Source: Micromonospora pattaloongensis (GTDB lineage: Bacteria > Actinomycetota > Actinomycetes > Mycobacteriales > Micromonosporaceae). From it: a stretch of DNA of 64,000 bases. The notes beneath the pieces were generated by a model. The model searched no databases, was not told where the DNA came from, and saw nothing but the letters and a program-made list of their open reading frames with translations. The stretch's first letter is position 1. Each line of letters opens with the position of its first letter. The position numbers were made by a program, and so were the translations under genes. Positions 34,784 through 43,751 of the stretch are shown piece by piece. The DNA is taken from the NCBI RefSeq assembly GCF_900107255.1, contig NZ_FNPH01000001.1, forward strand, positions 248,001 to 312,000, given 5' to 3'.

Positions 34784-37700
34784 TCAGCGCAGCCGGTACG
34801 CGTGGATGACCGACTGGGTCACCGTGTTGCCGGCGGAGTCCGCCGCGGTGGCGCGCAGCGAGACGTACCCGGCGCCCGCCGGGTGCCGCACCGTCGCCGT
34901 CCAGCCGCTCCGACCCGGCCACAACTCCGCCGCGCCCCAGGTCCGCCCGTCGTCGTACGACACCTCCACGGTCAGCTGCCGCACCTGGGCGGCCGGCGCC
35001 CCCGGCTGCCGCTGCACGGTGACCGGGATCCGGAACGCGCGCCCGGACGGGGCGGCGTTGGCGGCGTCGAGCGCCGGCGCGAACCGCACCGCCATCACCG
35101 GCAGCTTCGCGAAACCGTCGCCGTCGGAGTGCGCGGACGGGAACGTCCAGGCCGCGCTGACCTCGGTCGCCAGGTCACTCACGCTCCGGGTCGCGCGGGT
35201 CTCCAGCCGGTAGTCGGCGGGCTCCGGCGGAACCGTGAACACCCCCCACCCCGGGTCGGTCGTCTCGCCGAGCAGCTTGCCGTCGCGGTAGAGGGCGGTG
35301 CGGGCGGTGTCGGTCAGCGACACGCCGATGTGCCCGTACCGGTCGCTGAACAGCGGCACGGAGGCGTACAGCAGGTCGCCCTGGCGGCTCACCCACTCGT
35401 CCGGGAACCGCGACGCCGGCATGGCCGGACCGAACGGCGCCACGTTCCACTGCTCGCGATAGTCCCGTCCCGCCCGGTACGCCACCGGCTGCGGCGAGAA
35501 CAGAATCGCCTTCAGGTCCAGCCAGCCGTCCTCGGCCGGGGTCCCGAAGTCCAGCTCAGAGTCCCACCGCACGCCGCGGGCCGTGTTGTAGTGCTCCACC
35601 CGGCCGCCGGGCACCGCGGTCGGCAGCACGGGCGCGAGCGAGCCGCCGTCGAGCGGATAGACCGCGAAGACGGCGCGTTCCGCCGCCCCGCCCGGCGCTT
35701 CGCCCCGGAACTCGTGCCGGACGGTGGCCAGGTCGGCCCGCCGGTAGTTCCGCTCGAAGCCGTTCACCATCCGCCCGGGGAACACCTCGGCGAGCGCGTA
35801 CAGCCGGCGCGAGTCGTCGAACCGCCCCTGCGGTCCGGGCTCCGCCCACTGGCTCGCGACGGACGACAGGAAGCGTTCCGGCGAGCCCGCCCGGCCGAGC
35901 TGCGCCGCGGTGACCCCCTCGAAGTCGGTCGCGGTCATGCCGATGCCGTGGTTGCCGCTCGCGGTGACGAAGACGGCGCTGACGTCGACCAGCACGGGCG
36001 CGACGCGCCGGTCCGGCACGCTCATCCGCACCGGCCTGCCGGCCCGGGCGTCCAGCGTCACCGCCGTGTCCCGGGTCACCGTCAGCTCCGGCTGGACGAG
36101 CAGCGTCATGTCGTACTGGTCCGGGGCGCGCTCGGCGAACAGGTAGCTGGAGAGCCCGTACCGTCCCGCGGGCAGCCGGACCGTCGCGGTGCCCTCCTCG
36201 GAGTACGGGCGGGCGACCCGGTCGCCGTCGAGCCCGATGAGGAGCGAGAAGTAGTCCGGCGTGGGGGCGCCGGAGCGGTCGACGTGGTTGAGGGTGAGGT
36301 TGTAGCTCTCCACCTCCTGATGCACGGCGATCGGCGTCGACACCGTCGTCTGACCGGCCGTGGCGACCAGCTGCCCGGAGTAGAGCCCGTCGGGGCCGCC
36401 GAGCCGGGTGTCGACGGTGACCGAGACCTGCGCCTGCCCGCCGGCCGGCACGGTGACCCGTTCGACGCTGGGCCGGAACATGCCCGCGGGCGGGGTCGCG
36501 CCCCGCGGCCCGGTCACCCGCGCCGCGAGCGTCAAGGTCAGCTCGTCGGGGCCCGAGTTGCGGTAGGTGACGGTCCGGGTGATCGGCGCGTCGTCGGCGT
36601 GCGGCCAGATCGCCCGCCCGTACGACAGGCTCACCGGGTCGGCGGTCACGGGCTGGGTGATCGCGCGGGCCACGTCGACCCGACCGGCGCCCTGCGCGTA
36701 CGCGCCCAGCTCCGGGTGCGGCTTGGCGGAGGCCATCAGCGTCGCCTTCAGTTCCGTCGCCGCCCACTGCGGGTGCTGCTGTGCGAGCAGCGCCACCGCG
36801 CCGGCGACGTGCGGGGTCGCCATCGAGGTGCCGGAGGCGGCCACGTACGCCTCGCCGACCGGCTCCCCCAGCTGGGTGCCGGCGGCCTTCGCGGCGACGA
36901 TGTCGACGCCCGGCGCGGTGATGTCCGGCTTGACCGCGTCGTCGCCGACGCGCGGGCCGCGGCTGGAGAAGTCCGCCAGCTCGTCGGACTTGTCGACGGC
37001 GCCGACGGTCAGCGCGGCGTCGGCGCTACCGGGCGAGCCGATCGACTCCTCGGCGCCGTCGTTGCCGGCGGCGATCACGAAGAGCGTGCCGGTCTGCGCG
37101 GTGAGGGTGTTGACCGCCTCCTCCAGCGGGTCGATCTCCGGGCTGTCCGCCCCGCCGAGGCTGAGGTTGACCACGTCGGCCCGCTTCTCCGCCGCGGCCC
37201 ACTGCATGCCGGCGAGGATGGCGGAGTCGGTGCAGAACGCGGATTCGCAGACCTTGCCGGAGAGCAGGGTGGCGTCCGGGGCGACGCCGCGGTACTTCCC
37301 GCCGGAGGCGGCGCCGCTGCCGGCGATCGTGGAGGCGACGTGGGTGCCGTGCCCGACGGTGTCGCCGGCCTCGGGCGCCTCGCTGAAGTTCCGCGATTCC
37401 GCGACCTTGTCCGCGAGGTCCGGGTGGCCGGCGTCGACGCCGCTGTCCAGCACGGCCACGGTCACGCCGCGGCCGGTGAAGCCGGCGCGGTGGGCCGCCG
37501 GCGCGCCGATCTGGGGGACGCTGACGTCCAGCGAGAGGCGCCGCTTGCCGTCGAGCCAGATCCGGTCGATCCCGGCGGCGGTCGCGCTCCGGGCGCCGCC
37601 GGCGGTGACCGCGGACCACAGTCGCGCCGCCGTGGCCTTGTCGGCCGCGACCGCGGCGCCGTTGATGGCCGGCAGCTCCCGGCCGATCCGGGCTCCGGCG

Positions 37701-38134
37701 GCGCCGAGCGCGGCGGCGCCGGATCGGGCCGCGGCGGGCCGGTACGTGACGATCAGCGGCAGGCTGTCCCGGGCGGCGTCGTGATAGCCCGACCGGACCA
37801 GCGCGGTCACGTTGAACAGGCGGCGGTCGAGCGTGCCGCCGCGCAGCAGCGGCTGGGCGTCCTGCGGGACGACGTACAGCTCGCCTCGCTCGCGTTCGAC
37901 GACGAACCGCAGCCCGTCGCGTCCGGGACCCGGGCGTACGGCGGCGCGGCCGGCGTCGGCGCCGGAGACCGTGACGCGGTCGCCGGTCAGCAGGGTGACG
38001 GTGACCGGCGTGGTCGTCTTCGCCGGTCGGGGCCGGGGCGCCGGGTCGGACGGCGCGGCCCCGGCGGGATGTCCGGCGGCGAGCAGCAGCCCGGACAGCA
38101 GCGCTATGGCGGTCAATCTTCGCGGTACGTGCAA
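34784..38134 (-). CDS. Large secreted subtilisin-like serine protease (S8)
   Basis: The protein has 1116 residues. A signal peptide (MHVPRRLTAIALLSGLLLAAG, cleavage near GAAP) precedes a pro-region and an S8 catalytic domain with Asp230 (VLDSGVD), His262 (HGTHVAS) and Ser437 (GTSMATP). About 600 residues of beta-rich domains follow, suited to cell-surface or matrix binding. The start is set at TTG 38134 because GGGGAGG lies just upstream and the signal peptide then begins properly; the longer frame to 38161 adds nine residues without support. A palindrome lies at 38196-38212, 61 bases upstream of this start. Confidence 0.9.
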   Translation of the reverse strand: MHVPRRLTAIALLSGLLLAAGHPAGAAPSDPAPRPRPAKTTTPVTVTLLTGDRVTVSGADAGRAAVRPGPGRDGLRFVVERERGELYVVPQDAQPLLRGGTLDRRLFNVTALVRSGYHDAARDSLPLIVTYRPAAARSGAAALGAAGARIGRELPAINGAAVAADKATAARLWSAVTAGGARSATAAGIDRIWLDGKRRLSLDVSVPQIGAPAAHRAGFTGRGVTVAVLDSGVDAGHPDLADKVAESRNFSEAPEAGDTVGHGTHVASTIAGSGAASGGKYRGVAPDATLLSGKVCESAFCTDSAILAGMQWAAAEKRADVVNLSLGGADSPEIDPLEEAVNTLTAQTGTLFVIAAGNDGAEESIGSPGSADAALTVGAVDKSDELADFSSRGPRVGDDAVKPDITAPGVDIVAAKAAGTQLGEPVGEAYVAASGTSMATPHVAGAVALLAQQHPQWAATELKATLMASAKPHPELGAYAQGAGRVDVARAITQPVTADPVSLSYGRAIWPHADDAPITRTVTYRNSGPDELTLTLAARVTGPRGATPPAGMFRPSVERVTVPAGGQAQVSVTVDTRLGGPDGLYSGQLVATAGQTTVSTPIAVHQEVESYNLTLNHVDRSGAPTPDYFSLLIGLDGDRVARPYSEEGTATVRLPAGRYGLSSYLFAERAPDQYDMTLLVQPELTVTRDTAVTLDARAGRPVRMSVPDRRVAPVLVDVSAVFVTASGNHGIGMTATDFEGVTAAQLGRAGSPERFLSSVASQWAEPGPQGRFDDSRRLYALAEVFPGRMVNGFERNYRRADLATVRHEFRGEAPGGAAERAVFAVYPLDGGSLAPVLPTAVPGGRVEHYNTARGVRWDSELDFGTPAEDGWLDLKAILFSPQPVAYRAGRDYREQWNVAPFGPAMPASRFPDEWVSRQGDLLYASVPLFSDRYGHIGVSLTDTARTALYRDGKLLGETTDPGWGVFTVPPEPADYRLETRATRSVSDLATEVSAAWTFPSAHSDGDGFAKLPVMAVRFAPALDAANAAPSGRAFRIPVTVQRQPGAPAAQVRQLTVEVSYDDGRTWGAAELWPGRSGWTATVRHPAGAGYVSLRATAADSAGNTVTQSVIHAYRLR

Positions 38135-38195
38135 CGCAACCTCCCCGATCGACGTTTCCAAAGACGTCAGGTCATCGATGAACGACAGTCAGCAT

Positions 38196-38212
38196 TGCAT
38201 ACGGGGTATGCA
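38196..38212. promoter_or_regulatory. Palindromic site TGCATAC-N3-GTATGCA upstream of the subtilase
   Basis: A perfect 7+3+7 palindrome lies 61 bases before the subtilase start. The central CATAC-N3-GTATG is shared with 32327-32339. It is suited to a dimeric repressor or activator overlapping the promoter. Confidence 0.6.
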
Positions 38213-38326
38213 TCAGGTGGCCCGAAAACGGGATTGAAAAGAAGTTCATCACTGGCCCGCGGCGACGCCGCCGCGGGCCGATGAGCGCGGTTCCGTGATG
38301 CGGCCGCGGGGGCGAGATGTCCGCAA

Positions 38327-38332
38327 TACCCT
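38327..38332 (+). promoter_or_regulatory. -10 box TACCCT for a leaderless start at 38340
   Basis: TACCCT is followed after seven bases by ATG. Confidence 0.45.
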
Positions 38333-38339
38333 GATCCAC

Positions 38340-38858
38340 ATGAGCGACCCGTACGCGAACGCCCAGGCCACGATGCCGGTACAGCGCCACACGTTCCTCC
38401 TGGCGGACGAGGCCGTCTGCGGCCCGCGGATTCCGCTCGACCGCAGCAACGGCCTGATCGACACGCAGCCGGGGCTGGCCGTGATCTTCACGGGCATCCT
38501 CGGCGGGAACGTCCGGCTCGCCGTACAGGCACGTCCGGCGGCGCCGGCGGTCGACACCGCGGAGTGGGACGAGGTGGTCGACGTGACGCTGGACGCGCCC
38601 ACCGGCGCGGTCCGGGTGCGCGCGGTCGACTCCGACGACCCCGACGGGCTGCCGGTGCTCACCCCGGCCGGCCCCGGCCCCTACCGGGTGCGGGTGCACG
38701 CGCGCGGCCGCGACACCGCGGTGGACGAGGTGCAGCCGCAGCCGGTGGAGGACTACCTGATCGCGATGTGGCCCGAGGCGCCCGCGCCGGTGACCGTGCA
38801 CAAGCAGACCGACGGGTACGGCGCGCTGCTCCGGCGCTCCCTGCCGGTCATGCGGTGA
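38340..38858 (+). CDS. Unknown 172-residue protein
   Basis: The protein is beta-rich with no membrane helix or cysteine cluster; one cysteine (EAVCGPR). It contains QAVQ-type strands (NVRLAVQARPAAPAV, GAVRVRAVDSDDPDGLPVL) and ends VTVHKQTDGYGALLRRSLPVMR. ATG 38340 is supported by TACCCT seven bases before it. Its last eleven bases overlap the end of the convergent kinase gene. No family assigned. Confidence 0.7.
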   Translation: MSDPYANAQATMPVQRHTFLLADEAVCGPRIPLDRSNGLIDTQPGLAVIFTGILGGNVRLAVQARPAAPAVDTAEWDEVVDVTLDAPTGAVRVRAVDSDDPDGLPVLTPAGPGPYRVRVHARGRDTAVDEVQPQPVEDYLIAMWPEAPAPVTVHKQTDGYGALLRRSLPVMR

Positions 38859-39477
38859 GCGGCGCGTCCAACCGGACCACCAGATCGCAGCGGGGCGCCG
38901 TCGCGGCGATCAGCTCGGCGTTGACCTGATCGACGCCGCGTGCCCGCGCCGCCGCGGCCGCCGGCTCCCGGCCGTACGCGATGTGCCGCGCGGTCAACCG
39001 CCGCAGCCGCAGCCCCTCGTCCACGTCGAGATACCACGCCTCGTCGAGCAGCTCGCGGACCCGCCCCCACGGATGCTCCGGCACCAGCAGGTAGTTGCCC
39101 TCGGTCACCACGAGCGGCACCGAGGCCGGCACCGGGATCGCGCCCGCGACCGGCTCCTCGATCTCCCGCCGGAACTCCGGCGCGTAGACCGTCTCCGCGC
39201 CGGGGCCGCGCAGCCGCCGCAGCAGCGCCACGTACCCGTCGGCGTCGAAGGTGTCGATCGCGCCCTTGCGCGCGTGCCGCCCCAGCCGGCGCAGCTCCGC
39301 CTCCGCGAGATGGAACCCGTCCATCGGCACCAGCACCGCCTGCGGGCCCAGCTCCGCGACGATCCGCGCCGCGAGCGTGGACTTCCCGGCGCCGGGCGGC
39401 CCCACGATGCCGAGCAGCCGGCGCGGGCCGTCCGCGAGGGCACGGGCACGCGCCACCAGCGCGGCGAACTGCGCCAC
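38848..39477 (-). CDS. Nucleoside/uridine-kinase-like P-loop kinase
   Basis: The protein has 209 residues with the Walker A loop GPPGAGKST (about 26-34), DGFHL as in the uridine/pantothenate kinase family, and TEGNYLLV. These features match the 'nucleoside/nucleotide kinase' group (YggC/FrcK-like). The substrate is unknown; a fructose or nucleoside role is possible. GTG 39477 lies five bases after the stop of the SIMPL-domain gene. The end overlaps the 172-residue gene by eleven bases. Confidence 0.85.
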   Translation of the reverse strand: MAQFAALVARARALADGPRRLLGIVGPPGAGKSTLAARIVAELGPQAVLVPMDGFHLAEAELRRLGRHARKGAIDTFDADGYVALLRRLRGPGAETVYAPEFRREIEEPVAGAIPVPASVPLVVTEGNYLLVPEHPWGRVRELLDEAWYLDVDEGLRLRRLTARHIAYGREPAAAAARARGVDQVNAELIAATAPRCDLVVRLDAPLTA

Positions 39478-39482
39478 CCGGG

Positions 39483-40148
39483 TCAGTCCGCCGCCCCGGT
39501 CACCACGGTCGGCTCGCTGATCGCGAACCGCGCCGTCACGCTCGCCTGCACGGTCTGCGGCTGCGGATCGAGCTCCAGCTCCGGCACGCCGCCGCCCGGC
39601 GTCCCCGCCGGCATCGCGTACGCCATCGTGCGCAGCATCGGCTGCGGCCCCGCCCCGGCGTCGGCCAGCTCCAGCAGCCCGGTCACCCGCGCGCCGAGCG
39701 CCGCCGCGTACTCGCGGGCCCGCACCACGGCGTCGGCGATCGCCGCGTGCCGCGCCTCGCGGCCGGTCGGACTGTCCGGGCGCAGCTCCCACCACGGGCC
39801 GGCCACACTGGTCTGCTCCTGGTCGGCCAGGCGCAGCATCAGCTCGCCGAGGACCGTGAAGTCGCGCACCGTCACGGTGGTGGTCACGCTGCCGTGATAG
39901 GCGGCGATCCGCTCACCCGAGCGCTTCAGCTCCGGCCGCACCTGCAGGCCGCCGGTCTCGCGGCGCTCGACGGCATCGCCGTACCCGTCGAGCAGCGTTC
40001 GGACCGCGTCGCTGCGCTCCGCCAGCCGGGCGAGCACCGCCTGCCGGTCCCTGTCGCGCGCCCCGACCGTCACGCCGAAGCGCGCGATCTCCGGCGGCAC
40101 CTCACGGATCGCCTCGCCGCGCACGGCGACGACCGGACCATCGACCAT
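39483..40148 (-). CDS. SIMPL domain (DUF541) protein
   Basis: The protein has 221 residues and the SIMPL pattern: VAVRGEAIREVPPEIARFGVTV at the start, TVTVRDFTVLGELM, REARHAAIADAVVRAREYAAALG and QTVQASVTARFAI at the end. No signal peptide is visible, so it is likely cytosolic. Other SIMPL proteins have been tied to oxidative stress. ATG 40148 is supported by TAGGGT seven bases upstream. Confidence 0.85.
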   Translation of the reverse strand: MVDGPVVAVRGEAIREVPPEIARFGVTVGARDRDRQAVLARLAERSDAVRTLLDGYGDAVERRETGGLQVRPELKRSGERIAAYHGSVTTTVTVRDFTVLGELMLRLADQEQTSVAGPWWELRPDSPTGREARHAAIADAVVRAREYAAALGARVTGLLELADAGAGPQPMLRTMAYAMPAGTPGGGVPELELDPQPQTVQASVTARFAISEPTVVTGAAD

Positions 40149-40155
40149 GCCACCC

Positions 40156-40161
40156 ACCCTA
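40156..40161 (-). promoter_or_regulatory. -10 box TAGGGT for a leaderless start at 40148
   Basis: On the minus strand TAGGGT is followed after seven bases by ATG. Confidence 0.5.
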
Positions 40162-40196
40162 ATGGCGTCGATGGCCGACGGCGCGCGACGCTCCGG

Positions 40197-41306
40197 TCAG
40201 GCCAGGCGCTCGGCCGCCGCCGCGACCCGCTCGTCGGTCGCGGTCAGCGCGACCCGGACGTGGCGGTTGCCGGCGGGGCCGTAAAAGGAGCCCGGCGCGA
40301 CGAGGATGCCCCGCTGCGCCAGCCAGTCCACCGTGGACCAGCAGTCCTCGTCCCGGGTCGCCCACAGGTAGAGCCCGGCCGCCGAGTGCGACAGCGCGAA
40401 GCCGGCCCTGGTGAGCGCGGTCCGCAGCACGTCACGCCGCGCCGCGTAGCGCGACCGCTGCGCGTCGACGTGCGCCTCGTCGGTCAGCGCGGCGATCATC
40501 GCGGCCTGCACCGGCGCCGGCACGATCATGCCGGCGTGCTTGCGCACCGCGAGCAGGTCCCCGACGATCGCGGGGTCGCCGGCGATGAGGCCCGCGCGGT
40601 AGCCGGCCAGGTTGGAGCGCTTGGAGAGCGAGTGCACGGCCAGCACGCCCTCGTACGACCCGCCGCACACCTCGGGCGACAGCACCGACAACGGCGAGTC
40701 CTCCCAGCCGAGCGACAGGTAGCACTCGTCGCTCGCCACGACCGCGCCCCGTTCGCGCGCCCAGGCCACCACCTTGCGCAGGTGCGCCGCGGGCAGCACC
40801 TGGCCGGTCGGGTTGGAGGGCGAGTTGACCCAGACCAACCGGACCCGCGAGCTCGGCCCGACCGCCGTCAGCGAGTCGGCGCGCACCACCGTGGCGCCGG
40901 CCAGCCGCGCGCCGACCTCATAGGTCGGGTAGCAGACGGAGGGGATCACCACGACGTCGCCGGGGCGGACGCCGAGCAGGGTCGGCAGCCACGCGACCAG
41001 CTCCTTCGAGCCGATCGTCGGCAGCACGCCGAGCCCGTCCGGCTGCGCCCCGCACTCCCGGACCAGCCAGTCGGTCAGCGCCGCGCGCAGCGCCGGCGAG
41101 CCCGCGGTCAGCGGGTAGCCGGGGGCGTCGGCCGCGGCCGCGAGGGCCTCCCGGATGACCGCCGGGACCGGGTCGACCGGGGTGCCGACGGACAGGTCGA
41201 CGATCCCGTCGGGGTGCCGGGCGGCGGCCGCCTTGGCCGGCTCCAGCAGGTCCCACGGGAAATCGGGCAGCCCGGCCGCGAGCGACCGGGCTTCACCGCT
41301 GCTCAG
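40197..41306 (-). CDS. dapC: Succinyldiaminopimelate transaminase (DapC), apparent CTG start
   Basis: The protein has 369 residues if started at CTG 41306. It is a class I PLP aminotransferase: [19 protein letters not shown], and the PLP lysine in [15 protein letters not shown]. It makes N-succinyl-diaminopimelate from the keto acid, between DapD and DapE. No ATG, GTG or TTG exists in frame between the family start ([13 protein letters not shown]) and well inside the ferredoxin gene; a CTG overlaps the ferredoxin stop as CTGA, a form of the ATGA coupling used by other pairs here. The fdxA-dapC order is conserved in actinobacteria. Confidence 0.88.
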   Translation of the reverse strand: MSSGEARSLAAGLPDFPWDLLEPAKAAAARHPDGIVDLSVGTPVDPVPAVIREALAAAADAPGYPLTAGSPALRAALTDWLVRECGAQPDGLGVLPTIGSKELVAWLPTLLGVRPGDVVVIPSVCYPTYEVGARLAGATVVRADSLTAVGPSSRVRLVWVNSPSNPTGQVLPAAHLRKVVAWARERGAVVASDECYLSLGWEDSPLSVLSPEVCGGSYEGVLAVHSLSKRSNLAGYRAGLIAGDPAIVGDLLAVRKHAGMIVPAPVQAAMIAALTDEAHVDAQRSRYAARRDVLRTALTRAGFALSHSAAGLYLWATRDEDCWSTVDWLAQRGILVAPGSFYGPAGNRHVRVALTATDERVAAAAERLA

Positions 41307-41629
41307 TGTGCGTCTCCGCGCGGCGGCTGGGCCGCCACGAACGTCGCGTCCTTCTCGACCTTGCCGATCTTCGAAGCGCCGCCGGGCGAGCCGAGGTCCT
41401 CGAAGAACTCGTAGTTCGCCGAGGTGTAGTCCTTCCACTGCTCCGGCACGTCGTCCTCGTAGAAGATCGCCTCGACGGGGCAGACCGGCTCGCAGGCCCC
41501 GCAGTCCACGCACTCATCGGGGTGGATGTAGAGCATCCGGTTGCCCTCGTAGATGCAGTCGACCGGGCACTCCTCGATGCACGCCTTGTCGAGCACATCG
41601 ACGCACGGCTCGGCGATGATGTAGGTCAC
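41303..41629 (-). CDS. fdxA: Seven-iron ferredoxin (FdxA/FdxC type)
   Basis: The protein has 108 residues with two cysteine sets: [17 protein letters not shown] at the start and [12 protein letters not shown] in the middle, matching the [3Fe-4S]/[4Fe-4S] bacterial ferredoxins, followed by an acidic C-terminal extension. It carries electrons at low potential. GTG 41629 follows GAGGAAG. Its stop overlaps the apparent start of dapC by two bases. Confidence 0.94.
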   Translation of the reverse strand: MTYIIAEPCVDVLDKACIEECPVDCIYEGNRMLYIHPDECVDCGACEPVCPVEAIFYEDDVPEQWKDYTSANYEFFEDLGSPGGASKIGKVEKDATFVAAQPPRGDAH

Positions 41630-41709
41630 GGGTCTTCCTCTCGGCAAGCCACGCCGCGATCGCCCGCGGCGGATAAGAGCCTAGTATCTCGCCGCAGAGG
41701 AGGTGGATC

Positions 41710-42678
41710 GTGCTCCGACGGCAGGACGTGGGACATCGGGTCGTAGTCCGGCGAATTATAGGCATTCGCGGCGAACGGCCGATCTTCTCCGACGCCCTGG
41801 GCGAGCTTGTTGATCTCACCGAGACGGATCTCACGCTGGCGACCGCCCGCGGCACGCTCCGCGTCCCGCTCCGCGAGATCCACCGGGCCAAGCGGGTCCC
41901 CGCCGCGCTCCGGCCGACCGCCGCGGCCGTCGCCGCCCTCGAACAGGCCGCGAACGAGGCGTGGCCCGCGCCGGTGCAGGAGCGGCTCGGGTCGTGGCTG
42001 CTGCGCTCCGCCGACGGATGGACCGGACGCGCCAACTCGGCGCTGCCGATCGGCGACCCGGACCGGCCGCTGGAGGCGGCCATCGACGCGGTGTGCCGCT
42101 GGTACGGCGAGCTCGACCAACCGGCGATGATCAACGTTCCGCTGCCGCTCGCCGCGCCGGTCGGCGTCGCGCTCGACCAACGCGGCTGGGGCGCCCGGCC
42201 GCTCACACTCGTGCAGACCGCGCCGCTGCCGACGATCCTCGACGCCGCGCCGCGCCGCCCCGACCTGCGGCCGGTGGTGCTGGCGTCGGCGCCGTCCGAC
42301 GCCTGGCTCGCGATCGCCTCCGGGCGCAAGGGCGGGTTGCCGGGCGCCGCCCACCACCTGCTCACCGCGGTGGACCGGATCCGCTTCGCGCACGTGTACG
42401 ACCACGATGGCGAGCTGCTGGCGATCGCCCGCGGCACCGTCACCGGGGCGGGCCGCTGGCTGGGCCTGGTCCTCGTCGAGGTCGTGCCGCACGCGCGCCG
42501 GCGCGGTCTGGCCCAGCACCTGATCGGCGAGCTGGCCCGGTGGGGCCTGGAGTGCGGGGCGCGCGACGCCTTCCTGCAGGTGGAGGAGCGCAACGCGGCC
42601 GCGGTGGCGCTCTACGGACGGCTGGGGTTCCGCACCCACCACACGTACCTGACCCGGACCGCGCCCGCCGGCACGTGA
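41710..42678 (+). CDS. GNAT-family N-acetyltransferase with a degenerate N-terminal half
   Basis: The protein has 322 residues. The C-terminal half has the acetyl-CoA motif (VVPHARRRGLAQHLIGEL) and the terminal strand LQVEERNAAAVALYGRLGF. The N-terminal part (about 1-75) has a small beta-rich unit (RRIIGIRGERPIFSDALGEL), and the segment after it resembles a second, decayed GNAT lobe. The substrate is unknown. GTG 41710 follows GAGGAGG. A TAGTAT box (41683-41688) could be its -10. It is divergent from fdxA. Confidence 0.88.
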   Translation: MLRRQDVGHRVVVRRIIGIRGERPIFSDALGELVDLTETDLTLATARGTLRVPLREIHRAKRVPAALRPTAAAVAALEQAANEAWPAPVQERLGSWLLRSADGWTGRANSALPIGDPDRPLEAAIDAVCRWYGELDQPAMINVPLPLAAPVGVALDQRGWGARPLTLVQTAPLPTILDAAPRRPDLRPVVLASAPSDAWLAIASGRKGGLPGAAHHLLTAVDRIRFAHVYDHDGELLAIARGTVTGAGRWLGLVLVEVVPHARRRGLAQHLIGELARWGLECGARDAFLQVEERNAAAVALYGRLGFRTHHTYLTRTAPAGT

Positions 42679-42692
42679 CCCACGCCGCGGCG

Positions 42693-43157
42693 TCAGCGGC
42701 GGACGACGCGGCGGGGCTTGGCGAGCGTGGTCTCGGCGTACCGCTTGAGCGACTGCGAGCGGTGGTCGAGACCGAACGCGGTCAGCACGAGATAGCCGAC
42801 CAGCGCGCCGCCGCCGGCGAACGCCGCGTAGAGCCAGATCTGTGAGAAGAACTCCCCGGCGCCGCCGGCGAACGGGGCGCTGCCGCTGAGGAACGGCCCG
42901 ACGAAGATCGTCAGCACCATCGCGGCGAGCACGGCGACCGCGACGTCGCCGGACCACCGCGCCAGCGGCTGCCGCCGGCCCCGGACGAACGCCACGACGG
43001 CCAGGACCAGCCCGATCACCACGAACATCGCCAGCGACGCGCGGTCCTGGATCTCCGGGTCGCTGTCGAAACCGAACCGGGTGACCAGCCGGGCCACCAC
43101 GTTGACCGCGAACAGCACGCCGGCAAGCACGCCGACCGGCAGCCAACGTTCCCTCAT
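42693..43157 (-). CDS. Four-helix membrane protein, unknown
   Basis: The protein has 154 residues with four hydrophobic helices (VGVLAGVLFAVNVVARL, LAMFVVIGLVLAVVAFV, VAVAVLAAMVLTIFVG, IWLYAAFAGGGALVGYLVL) and a basic tail (KPRRVVRR). ATG 43157 follows GGGAGG. It resembles small integral membrane proteins seen near mshB in related genomes, but no family can be named with confidence. Confidence 0.75.
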   Translation of the reverse strand: MRERWLPVGVLAGVLFAVNVVARLVTRFGFDSDPEIQDRASLAMFVVIGLVLAVVAFVRGRRQPLARWSGDVAVAVLAAMVLTIFVGPFLSGSAPFAGGAGEFFSQIWLYAAFAGGGALVGYLVLTAFGLDHRSQSLKRYAETTLAKPRRVVRR

Positions 43158-43319
43158 CGCATCCTCCCGAATACGCGGTTGCCGGCGGCCGCGCACGCGA
43201 AGCGCGTTCACCGCCGAGCCGATTTCTCGCTGGAACTCATTTACCGCGTCGACCGACGATGCGCCAGGCATCCCGAGTAAACCTCCGGACACGCCGCGTG
43301 GCAATGCCGTCCCCGACGC

Positions 43320-43751
43320 TCAGCGGCGCGGCCGGAGCACCATCCGGAAGGCGATCACGGTGAAGACCGTGACGCCGACGAAGATCGTGGTAATCCCCAC
43401 CCAGTTCCGGCTCGACAGCAGCACATCCCCCTCGGTCGTGCCGCCGGCCGCCACCACCATCGCGGCGAACCAGGCGATGGACGGCAGCGCGAGCGCCCAC
43501 CGCGCCCCGACCGCCCGCTGGGCGAACCAGCTCAACGCGAGGTTGCCGACGACCGCCATCAGCACGGAGACGCCGATCAGCGCGCCGCCGATCCGCACCG
43601 TCGCGAAGAGCACCTCCAGCGCGGCGGTCAGCACCGCCGCGACGACCGAGATCACCCCGCCCAGCACCCGCAGCGCGAGTTCGGCGACCTCACCGACCCG
43701 GGACGGCCGGGCGGCCTCGACGGGGGGCACCACGGCAGACGTGAGGCTCAC
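43320..43751 (-). CDS. Small membrane protein coupled to mshB
   Basis: The protein has 143 residues with four hydrophobic segments ([72 protein letters not shown]). Its start overlaps the stop of mshB by four bases. A small membrane gene in this position is conserved next to mshB in mycobacteria (Rv1171 from memory). Function unknown. Confidence 0.82.
   Translation of the reverse strand: MSLTSAVVPPVEAARPSRVGEVAELALRVLGGVISVVAAVLTAALEVLFATVRIGGALIGVSVLMAVVGNLALSWFAQRAVGARWALALPSIAWFAAMVVAAGGTTEGDVLLSSRNWVGITTIFVGVTVFTVIAFRMVLRPRR

Noticed and set aside
34802-38284. 1160-codon open frame on the plus strand opposite the subtilase
   Set aside because: Antisense shadow; the subtilase on the minus strand has a signal peptide and catalytic triad.
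42693-43304. Longer start for the four-helix membrane protein (to 43304)
   Set aside because: The added 49 residues have no conserved features and a good GGGAGG site precedes ATG 43157.
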